Both the position numbers and the translations under genes were made by a program. A stretch of 6,374 nt of DNA from Pseudomonadota bacterium (GTDB lineage Bacteria; Pseudomonadota; Gammaproteobacteria; Steroidobacterales; Steroidobacteraceae), in contig JAKCEJ010000180.1 in NCBI GenBank assembly GCA_021838065.1, positions 1-6,374 of the forward strand. The letters are read 5' to 3'. Each line of letters starts with the position of its first letter. Within the stretch, counting starts at the first letter, position 1. This document shows positions 1 through 5,583 of this stretch, piece by piece. A model generated the notes under the pieces. It was given only the letters and a program-made list of their open reading frames with translations. It made no database searches and was not told the origin of the DNA.

Positions 1-384
1 TTCGACTGGTCGCCGGTGGCATTCGATGCGCGCCTCTACACCATGCCGGGCGACCGCTCGCCGCACCTTATCAGTCAAAACGCGGTCACGCGCATCGCCG
101 CCTTCGGCGGCGGCGGCGGCGAAGTCACCGCGGCGCTCGAGTCCGGTGTGCTGCAGTTCTTCAAGACCTTTCACTACCGGCGCCTCGCCATCGGCTGCCG
201 GCTGCGCAACGAGATCTGCCACATGTCCGGAGTGAGGCCGAGCGACGACGGCGGCTATTTCCTCGTCGAGGGCAGCTGGCTGCCGCGCCTGGACATCATC
301 GGCAACGTCCGGCGGGTCAACTGGCCGCAGATGCTCTCGCAGATCAAGGAGGGCATCAGCAGCGGCGGCATGAAGGTGAATTGA
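1..384 (+). CDS. C-terminal end of a probable AsmA/YdbH-like envelope protein (5' truncated)
   Basis: Frame 1 is open from the first base and gives 127 residues ending at TGA 382-384, so the gene starts outside the window. A five-glycine run (residues 36-40 of the visible part) precedes an amphipathic, beta-rich tail with two cysteines seven residues apart (66 and 73), then a GYFLVEG strand and a VNWPQML segment near the end. The alternating strands and lack of any catalytic motif fit the C-terminal part of the large AsmA-like proteins that bridge inner and outer membranes. The stronger argument is context: a DUF1318 (YdbL-type) gene follows 111 nt downstream on the same strand, as in the ydbH-ynbE-ydbL locus of enterobacteria. 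The YdbH assignment is inference; I cannot align enough of the protein to prove it. Another periplasmic or envelope protein remains possible. Confidence 0.5.
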   Translation, partial: FDWSPVAFDARLYTMPGDRSPHLISQNAVTRIAAFGGGGGEVTAALESGVLQFFKTFHYRRLAIGCRLRNEICHMSGVRPSDDGGYFLVEGSWLPRLDIIGNVRRVNWPQMLSQIKEGISSGGMKVN

Positions 385-484
385 GCGCGGTGCGGACGGC
401 CGGGTGCCGGGACATCGTGCGCCGCAGCCGCTTTGGTCAGGCAACATTCAGCGTCCGGTGCCAGAATATCCGCAAGGTCCCAAT

Positions 485-490
485 GGAGAA
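485..490 (+). promoter_or_regulatory. Ribosome binding site deciding the DUF1318 start
   Basis: GGAGAA lies 5 nt before ATG 496 (7 nt measured from GGAG). This favours 496 over the in-frame upstream TTG at 433 and the in-frame downstream ATG at 565, neither of which has a comparable purine-rich site before it. Confidence 0.6.
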
Positions 491-495
491 CGCCA

Positions 496-1197
496 ATGAG
501 ATTCGCGACCTGTCCCGCCCCGCTTGAGCGCGCGCCCGCCGGCGCATCCCCCCGTCCCGCCCGCATGGCGCCGATCCTCGCGGCGCTCGGGCTGCTCGCC
601 GGCTGCGTCACGGTCAACGTGTATTTCCCGGCCGCCGCGGCCCAGAAGGCAGCCGACAAGATCATCAACGCCGTCACCGGCGGCAGCGGCAATGGCGCCG
701 GGCAATCGGCGAGCCCGCAGAAGCCCGCCGCGTCGCCGCCGCCCGCCGCCCGCAACGCGCCCGCACAGGCCCAATCCCTGCTCGCGCGGCTCGCCGGGCG
801 TGTGGTGATGGCTCTGGTGCCGGTGGCGCACGCGGCCGGCCAGGCGGATCTGGACATCTCGACGCCGCAGATCCGCGCCATCGTCGCCGATATGCATCAG
901 CGCTTCGCGCAGCTGAAACCGTACTTCCAGTCCGGCGTCATCGGCATCACCAGCGAGGGCGTCATCGCGGTGCGCGACCAGAGCACCGTGCCGCTGATGC
1001 AGCGCGCGCGGCTCGCGCAGCTCGTGGCGCAGCAGAACCGCGATCTGTCGCAGCTGTATGCGCAGATCGCCGATGCCAACGGCCACCCCCAGTGGGTCGG
1101 CAACATCCGCAGCACATTCGCGAGCCGCTGGATCGCGCACGCCAAGAAGAACGGCTGGTACTACCGCGACAGCAGCGGCACCTGGGTGAAAGGGTGA
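496..1197 (+). CDS. ydbL: DUF1318 (YdbL-type) lipoprotein with a long N-terminal extension
   Basis: This 233-residue protein has three parts. Residues 1-37 look like a lipoprotein signal peptide: arginines at 20 and 23, hydrophobic MAPILAALGLLAGC at 24-37, lipobox LLAGC with Cys37 as the lipidated residue. Residues 38-60 (TVNVYFPAAAAQKAADKII) resemble the start of DUF1318 lipoproteins, followed by a Gly/Pro/Ala/Ser-rich linker to about residue 92. Residues about 118-233 are the DUF1318 domain: a long helical stretch, LVAQQNRDLSQLYAQIADANG (175-195), and the terminal aromatic motif GWYYRDSSGTWV (220-231). E. coli YdbL is only about 110 residues, so this version is about twice as long. Residues 94-114 form a second hydrophobic segment ending in AHA, resembling a Sec signal peptide. 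In E. coli, YdbL works with the YdbH-YnbE bridge in phospholipid transport; the same role here is inferred. ATG 565 is a possible shorter start that keeps the lipobox. Confidence 0.8.
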   Translation: MRFATCPAPLERAPAGASPRPARMAPILAALGLLAGCVTVNVYFPAAAAQKAADKIINAVTGGSGNGAGQSASPQKPAASPPPAARNAPAQAQSLLARLAGRVVMALVPVAHAAGQADLDISTPQIRAIVADMHQRFAQLKPYFQSGVIGITSEGVIAVRDQSTVPLMQRARLAQLVAQQNRDLSQLYAQIADANGHPQWVGNIRSTFASRWIAHAKKNGWYYRDSSGTWVKG

Positions 1198-1210
1198 GCC
1201 GCGCCGCAGC

Positions 1211-1240
1211 GGCCGCGCAGCCGGCGTAGGCCGCGCGGCC
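1211..1240. terminator. GC-rich hairpin between convergent genes
   Basis: GGCCGCGC (1211-1218) pairs perfectly with GCGCGGCC (1233-1240) around a 14-nt loop that itself contains the palindrome GCCGGC. It starts 14 nt after the DUF1318 stop and ends 29 nt before the yadH stop on the other strand, so it could end transcription from both sides. No T-tract follows on either strand, so classical intrinsic termination is uncertain. In DNA this GC-rich a chance stem is also possible. Confidence 0.4.
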
Positions 1241-1269
1241 CGCCGCCAGGGACGGCCATCGGAGCGCCT

Positions 1270-2088
1270 TTACTCGCGGATGCCGGAGCTGCGGTCCAGC
1301 AGCAGCACGGCTGCCGTGAACAGCCCGGTGATGGCGGCCGCCATGATGATGAACGCCTCGGCCACCGGCACGTCGGAGAGGCCGAGGAACCCGAAGCGGA
1401 ACGCGTTGACCATGTACAGGATGGGATCGATCAGCGAGAGGTGGCGCGCCCAGTCCGGCAGCTGGGAAATCGAGTAGAACACTCCGCCCAGGTAGATCAG
1501 CGGCGTCAGCAGGAAGGTCGGGATGATGCTGATCTGGTCGAAGTTCTTGGCGAACATGGCATTGAGGAACCCGCCGAGGGCGAACGTCACCGAGGTGAGC
1601 ACGGCCGCCGCGACCACGATCACCGGGTGCGCCACCGGCAGGTGGGTGAAGAACAGCGTGACGGCGCTGACCAGAACACCCACCATGATGCCGCGCACCA
1701 GCCCGCCGGTCACGTAGCCGGACACGATGATCCAGCTCGGCAGCGGCGAGACGAGCAGCTCTTCGATGTGCTTGCCGAATTTCGCGCCGAAGAAGGACGA
1801 GACGACATTGTTGTACGAGTTGAGGATCACGGCCTGCATGATCAGGCCCGGCGCGATGTACATCATGTAGCTGATGCCGTCGGTGGTGCCGATGCGGCTG
1901 CCGATCACGGCGCCGAAAATCAGAAAATAGAGCGTCGCGGTCACGCCCGAGGGCAGGATTGTCTGGCTCCAGATCCGCACGATCCGGCTGAATTCGCGGA
2001 TCACGATGGTCTGGAAGCCGACCCGCCGGATCTGCGCCATGGACAGCGGCTGCGGCCGCTCCGTGCCTCGCTCCAGCACCGTGCTCAT
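1270..2088 (-). CDS. yadH: ABC-2 type transporter permease YadH
   Basis: The 272-residue protein matches E. coli YadH (256 residues) along most of its length as I recall that sequence: IWSQTILPSGVTATLYFLIF, IGSRIG, SYMMYIAPGLIM, SSFFGAKFGKHIEELLVSP, PTFLLTPLIYLGGVFYS and the ABC-2 signature DPILYMVNAFRFGFLG (221-236). About six membrane segments can be drawn, near residues 46-64, 76-96, 120-147, 155-180, 188-207 and 244-264. It would be the membrane channel of the transporter whose ATPase is the adjacent yadG. The start overlaps the yadG stop as ATGA (2085-2088) and has a strong ribosome site (AAGGAG, 7 nt upstream), so the two genes are translationally linked. The N-terminus is somewhat longer than in E. 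coli, and Met17 is an alternative start. The stop is TAA. The substrate of YadGH is not established, and nothing here defines it. Confidence 0.93.
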   Translation of the reverse strand: MSTVLERGTERPQPLSMAQIRRVGFQTIVIREFSRIVRIWSQTILPSGVTATLYFLIFGAVIGSRIGTTDGISYMMYIAPGLIMQAVILNSYNNVVSSFFGAKFGKHIEELLVSPLPSWIIVSGYVTGGLVRGIMVGVLVSAVTLFFTHLPVAHPVIVVAAAVLTSVTFALGGFLNAMFAKNFDQISIIPTFLLTPLIYLGGVFYSISQLPDWARHLSLIDPILYMVNAFRFGFLGLSDVPVAEAFIIMAAAITGLFTAAVLLLDRSSGIRE

Positions 2089-3005
2089 GCCGCGGCTCCT
2101 TTTTCGACCAGCCGCATGAAGATCTCTTCCAGCCGATTGACCTTGTTGCGCAGCGAGAGCACCTCGATGCCGAGCGCCGAGAGCCGCGCGAACAGATCGT
2201 TGAAATTCTCCTCCTTCGAAACCTCGACTTCCAGGGTGTTCTCGTCGATGAACTTGACCGGGTACGGCTGCAGTCGCGGCGCCTCGGTCAGCGGCTTGCC
2301 GAGGGTGAGCACGAACGTCTCGGTGTGCAGCCGGCGCAGCAGATTACTCATGCGGTCGCGCTCGATGATGCGCCCGCCGTCGATGATGGCGATGTTCCGG
2401 CAGAGCGTCTCGGCCTCTTCGAGGTAGTGCGTCGTCAGGATGATCGTCGTCCCGCGCTGATTGATCTCGCGCAGGAAGTCCCACATCGAGCGGCGGATCT
2501 CGATGTCCACCCCCGCCGTGGGCTCATCGAGGATCAGCAGGCGCGGCTCGTGCATCAGCGCCCGCGCGATCATCAGGCGACGCTTCATGCCCCCGGAGAG
2601 GGCGCGGGAGGCGTGGTTGCGCCGGTCCCACAGCTGCAGCTGCTTCAGGTACTTCTCGGCCCGCTCGCGCGCCACCCGCCGCGGGATGCCGTAGAAGCCC
2701 GCCTGGTTGACGACGATGGTGAGCGGCGACTCGAACATGTTGAAGTTGATTTCCTGCGGCACCACGCCGATGCAGCTCTTGGCCGCCTCGAGCTGCCGGT
2801 CGATGTCGTAGCTGAAGATGCTGGCCTCGCCGCCGCTCTTGCGCACCAGCGAGGTGACGATGCCGATGAGCGTGGTCTTGCCCGCCCCGTTCGGCCCGAG
2901 GAGCGCGAAGAAATCGCCCTCCTCGACGGCGAGATCGATGCCCTTGAGGGCCTGCACGCCATTGTGGTAAGTCTTGGTCAGTCCGCGGACGGAAAGCGCG
3001 TTCAT
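2085..3005 (-). CDS. yadG: ABC transporter ATP-binding protein YadG
   Basis: The 306-residue protein is about the length of E. coli YadG (308) and is collinear with it. It is a cytoplasmic ATPase with all core motifs intact: Walker A GPNGAGKTT (37-45), Q-loop Gln84 (VVPQE), signature LSGGM (136-140) followed by KRRLMIARAL, Walker B LLILDEP (156-162) with catalytic Glu161, D-loop AGVD (164-167) and H-loop His193. The C-terminal third (about 225-306) is the accessory domain seen in YadG, ending with a NKVNRLEEIFMRLVEKG-type segment. It should dimerise and energise the YadH permease encoded by the overlapping downstream gene. The start at 3005 matches the family N-terminus. The nearest purine-rich site (AAGGGA, about 13 nt upstream) is far away, and I see no convincing promoter in the 86 nt upstream, so expression may partly depend on read-through from gshA. 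The transported substrate is unknown. Confidence 0.95.
   Translation of the reverse strand: MNALSVRGLTKTYHNGVQALKGIDLAVEEGDFFALLGPNGAGKTTLIGIVTSLVRKSGGEASIFSYDIDRQLEAAKSCIGVVPQEINFNMFESPLTIVVNQAGFYGIPRRVARERAEKYLKQLQLWDRRNHASRALSGGMKRRLMIARALMHEPRLLILDEPTAGVDIEIRRSMWDFLREINQRGTTIILTTHYLEEAETLCRNIAIIDGGRIIERDRMSNLLRRLHTETFVLTLGKPLTEAPRLQPYPVKFIDENTLEVEVSKEENFNDLFARLSALGIEVLSLRNKVNRLEEIFMRLVEKGAAA
2096..2101 (-). promoter_or_regulatory. Strong ribosome binding site of yadH inside the end of yadG
   Basis: On the minus strand AAGGAG lies 7 nt before the yadH ATG at 2088, within the last codons of yadG. It supports the ATG that overlaps the yadG stop over the downstream Met17 codon. Confidence 0.75.
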
Positions 3006-3067
3006 AACGCGCTAGAATCCCTTACCCGGCCGAGCTTCGCAATGGCCCGTGCGGGAGATTGACCGCG

Positions 3068-3091
3068 GCGGCGCCCGTGGTCCGGGGCCGC
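3068..3091 (-). terminator. Hairpin directly after the gshA stop codon
   Basis: Read on the minus strand, GCGGC-CCCG-GACCA-CGGG-C-GCCGC forms a 9-bp GC stem with one bulged C and a 5-nt loop. It begins at the base after the gshA TGA (3092-3094). No T-run follows, so it may be a weak terminator, an attenuator before yadG, or a structure protecting the 3' end of the gshA mRNA. Chance folding in GC-rich DNA cannot be excluded. Confidence 0.4.
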
Positions 3092-4675
3092 TCAGGCGGC
3101 GAAATACCGGGCGAGATAATCCTCGAATGTGCCGCGATCGGCCGCCTCCAGGGCTGTCTGGCGCTCGAGCGAGGCGCGCGCCTCGGCGGCGAATTCCGCC
3201 AGCCGCGCCTCATCAGGCGGATACAGCTCCAGAAAATAGGCCTTGTGCAGCTTCGACATGCGCAGCGCCAGCTCCGCGAAGGACTCCCCGCTGACGGACA
3301 GCTCGGCGAGCATGCGCGCCGAGGGCGTGCGCGCGACGTCGGCGAGCTTGGCGCCCTGCACCGCGAGGGCCAGCGTGTACGGCTGCGCCGGATCGCCCCG
3401 GTCGAGGATCTCGCACAGACCGGTCATGTCCTCGAGCAGCTCCCGGGCCCACTCAAGCATGGGCACTTCCCGGCCGTCGCGCCACAGCGTCAGGCCCGGC
3501 TCGCGGCCCCGGCTCGCCACGGTGAGATGATTGTGATCGACCGCGTGCTGCTCGTTGTCGGCGATGGGCGGACTGTCCTTCATGAGGCACAGCGCGAGAA
3601 ACGCCTCGAGAAAACGCATTTTGCACTGGTTCACGCCGACCGGATCAAAGGCGCTGACATCAAGCGCGCGCACTTCGACGTATTCCACACCGGCGCGCTT
3701 GAGCGCCTGGGTCGGCCGCTCGCCCGAGCGCGCCACGCGCTTTGGGCGGATGAAGCTGTAGTATTCGTTTTCGATCTGCAGAATGTTCGCGTTGAGCTGG
3801 CGATACTCTCCGCCGGCGCGCACGCCGAGCGCCGCGTACGGCGCGTGCGGCGTGCTGATCGCGCGGCTGAGATCGCGCACGTACTCCGCGAGGCTGTTCA
3901 CCGAGACGGTCAGGTCCGCCTGGTTGCGGTTGCGGTAGCCGATGTCGCTCATCCTGAGGCTGGTCGCGTACGGCTCGTAGACGGTGTGCGGCGTGAGCTC
4001 CGGGAGCGCGTGCGCCCGGCCGCGGAGAAAGGATTTACACACCACCGGCGAGACGCCGAACAGGTACAGCACCAGCCAGCCGTGCCGGCGATAGTTGCGC
4101 AGCAGGTCGAAGTAGCGCGCCGAGATGAAGTCCTGGCCGTGCTCGCGCGAGCCGAGCACCGCCGCGTAGGCCGGCCAGAATTCTTGCGGGAACGAGTAGT
4201 TGAAATGCACCCCGGAGATGGCCTGCATCATCCGACCGTAGCGCAGTCCCAGGCCTTCGCGGTAGACGCTCTTCATGCGCCCGACGTGCGAGCTGCCGTA
4301 GCGGGCGATCGGGATCTGCTCGTCCCGCTCGATCCGGCACGGCATGCTCGTGGCCCACAGCAGCTCCTCGCCGAGATGGCGGTAGACGAACTGGTGCATA
4401 TCGAGCAGGTACTGAACCAGCTCCCACGTGGTGGTGAACGTGGGCGTGACGAGCTCGATCAGCGCCTCGGAGTAATCGGTCGTGATGTACTCGCTGGTGA
4501 GCGCCGAGCCGAGCGCCGAGGGGTGCGGAGTCTGCGCGAGCTGCCCGTCGGGCGTCACGCGCAAGGACTCCTTCTCGATGCCCCGGCGTCCGCGCTGCAG
4601 CAGCTCGGGCCGGCCGCCGTTGATCAGCGCGGCCAAGCGCCGTTCAAACACGATGTCGCGGGCCGTGCCGCTCAT
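3092..4675 (-). CDS. gshA: Glutamate-cysteine ligase (gamma-glutamylcysteine synthetase)
   Basis: The enzyme joins glutamate and cysteine using ATP, the first and rate-limiting step of glutathione synthesis in the cytoplasm. The chosen start gives 527 residues, close to E. coli GshA (518). Family motifs are present throughout: RGIEKESLR (31-39), TTDYSEALIELVTP (65-78), YREGLGLRYG (138-147), SGVHFNYS (154-161), ENEYYSFIRPKR (302-313) and EVRALDVSAFDP (334-345). With a constant offset of 7 from E. coli numbering, metal-binding residues Glu27, Asp60 and Glu67 map to Glu34, Asp67 and Glu74, so the active site looks intact. The frame stays open far upstream to 5020, but that extension lies inside the DUF1499 gene in another frame and lacks family sequence. 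ATG 4675 follows the DUF1499 stop by 19 nt and fits the family N-terminus. A weak GAGG lies 12 nt upstream. Expression is probably from a promoter before the DUF1499 gene. Confidence 0.96.
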   Translation of the reverse strand: MSGTARDIVFERRLAALINGGRPELLQRGRRGIEKESLRVTPDGQLAQTPHPSALGSALTSEYITTDYSEALIELVTPTFTTTWELVQYLLDMHQFVYRHLGEELLWATSMPCRIERDEQIPIARYGSSHVGRMKSVYREGLGLRYGRMMQAISGVHFNYSFPQEFWPAYAAVLGSREHGQDFISARYFDLLRNYRRHGWLVLYLFGVSPVVCKSFLRGRAHALPELTPHTVYEPYATSLRMSDIGYRNRNQADLTVSVNSLAEYVRDLSRAISTPHAPYAALGVRAGGEYRQLNANILQIENEYYSFIRPKRVARSGERPTQALKRAGVEYVEVRALDVSAFDPVGVNQCKMRFLEAFLALCLMKDSPPIADNEQHAVDHNHLTVASRGREPGLTLWRDGREVPMLEWARELLEDMTGLCEILDRGDPAQPYTLALAVQGAKLADVARTPSARMLAELSVSGESFAELALRMSKLHKAYFLELYPPDEARLAEFAAEARASLERQTALEAADRGTFEDYLARYFAA

Positions 4676-4694
4676 GGAATCGCGATACCTCGAG

Positions 4695-5492
4695 TCAGGG
4701 CGAGCGCATCCGCTGCAGGAACAGCCGGATGCGCGCCGCGTTGGTGCCGATGTCGCCGAGGCCGACCCGCGACTCGCTACGCACGTCGACGCGCGAGCCG
4801 GTGCCGTGCGGTCGAACACGCACCACGATGTCGTCCTTGAAATCGAAGAAGAACGTATGGGCGGTCGCTTCCAGGCGGCCGTCGGCGGGCACGTACGCAT
4901 CGATGCGCCAGTCCAGGGCCTTGGCCACGCGCTCGGCTCTCGCCAGAGCCTGCGTCGGCGGTACGGCGAGGAACAGCGGCTTGATGTACGGATAGTACTC
5001 GGTCTGCAGCTGCGGCACATCGATCATCTCGCCGCCGGGGCCGGGGACCTCGCGCCGGTATTGTGCGGGAACAGTCGCGTGCGCGCGCTCGCGCAGCGGA
5101 ATGACCGCGACGAATTTCGGCGGGTTCGCCAGATCGGTGGTGATGTCGTTGATCGGCGGAGTGGTGCGCGCCCGCTCGACCCAGGAGAGCACATAGGCAG
5201 TGACCGCGAGCCCGATGATGATGCCGACCACGGCCGCCGTGCCCGGGATGCGGGCTCCCTTGGCGCTCGCGAGGAGCACCCCGACGATGGTCGCCGCTGT
5301 GCCGAGCACGACCACGCCGAGGCCGATGACCAGGGTCATCAGCGCCGTGCCCACGCCCGCGAGGTGGAAGCGGTTGAGGGGCCCGGCGAGCACGGTGAGC
5401 AGCAGTCCGGCGCCGAGGATCCACAGCCCCGCGTAGGTGATTCGTCCAGGCCAGCGCGGCGGGCGCAGCGAGGGAAACCGAGGGGTATTCAT
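4695..5492 (-). CDS. DUF1499 domain protein with three N-terminal membrane helices
   Basis: The 265-residue protein has an N-terminal membrane part and a C-terminal soluble part. Hydrophobic segments lie near residues 19-38, 46-76 and 85-103. Residues about 110-265 match DUF1499: INDITTDLANPPKF (114-127), then an alpha/beta domain ending in RVDVRSESRVGLGDIGTNA (234-252) and the helix RIRLFLQRM. The function of DUF1499 is unknown; no catalytic motif is evident and I do not assign one. By topology the DUF1499 part could face either the periplasm or the cytoplasm. The same frame is open upstream to 6044, but that stretch is antisense to the phosphorylase gene, so ATG 5492, just before the hydrophobic region, is the likely start; its ribosome site is weak (a GGGG run about 8 nt upstream). 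The stop is 19 nt before gshA, suggesting co-transcription. Confidence 0.8.
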   Translation of the reverse strand: MNTPRFPSLRPPRWPGRITYAGLWILGAGLLLTVLAGPLNRFHLAGVGTALMTLVIGLGVVVLGTAATIVGVLLASAKGARIPGTAAVVGIIIGLAVTAYVLSWVERARTTPPINDITTDLANPPKFVAVIPLRERAHATVPAQYRREVPGPGGEMIDVPQLQTEYYPYIKPLFLAVPPTQALARAERVAKALDWRIDAYVPADGRLEATAHTFFFDFKDDIVVRVRPHGTGSRVDVRSESRVGLGDIGTNAARIRLFLQRMRSP

Positions 5493-5583
5493 CGAGTGGC
5501 CCCGTATCAGGCGCCGAACTTGTTGCCCGGCTTCGTTTGAGGCATCTTGCAGCCTCGCGGCCACAGGCGCAACAGAGAATCCC
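5493..5583. promoter_or_regulatory. Divergent intergenic region, presumed promoters for both directions
   Basis: This 91-nt region lies between two divergently transcribed genes and should hold promoters for the DUF1499-gshA unit and for the phosphorylase. The only candidate I can point to is weak: TTGTTG (5520-5525), a 17-nt spacer and CATCTT (5543-5548) on the plus strand. AGAGAA (5574-5579) is the likely ribosome site of the phosphorylase. No operator, riboswitch or clear palindrome is visible. Confidence 0.4.

Noticed and set aside
106..120. Five tandem GGC triplets
   Set aside because: They encode a run of glycines in frame; a copy change would not shift the frame, so a phase-variation switch is unlikely.
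433..467. TTGGTC and CAGAAT as a possible promoter before the DUF1318 gene
   Set aside because: The spacer would be 23 nt, too long for a sigma-70 promoter; the gene is more likely transcribed with the upstream one.
448..1140. Minus-strand open frame of 230 codons opposite the DUF1318 gene
   Set aside because: The plus-strand frame has a lipobox, a ribosome site and the DUF1318 motifs; the minus frame has no such support.
1441..2427. Long plus-strand open frame opposite yadH and yadG (328 codons)
   Set aside because: It is the antisense shadow of two well-recognised genes, with His/Asp/Arg-rich low-complexity translation.
3013..3018. TAGAAT resembling a -10 box on the plus strand near the yadG start
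   Set aside because: No -35-like sequence lies at a suitable distance and no plus-strand gene follows; a minus-strand reading (TTGCGA, 17 nt, GATTCT) is poor and too close to the start codon.
4499..4522. Short direct repeat of GAGCGCCGA within gshA
   Set aside because: It encodes the SALGSAL stretch and is explained by codon use; no further copies extend it.
3059..4840. A 593-codon open frame on the plus strand lying opposite gshA
   Set aside because: It is antisense to a clear gshA and its translation is rich in Arg, Ala, Val, Glu and His with no family resemblance, the usual mirror of a GC-rich gene whose third positions are mostly G or C.
4676..5020. Upstream extension of the gshA frame to a start at 5020
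   Set aside because: The extra 115 residues overlap the DUF1499 coding region in another frame, are Ser/Arg/Pro-rich and have no counterpart in GshA.
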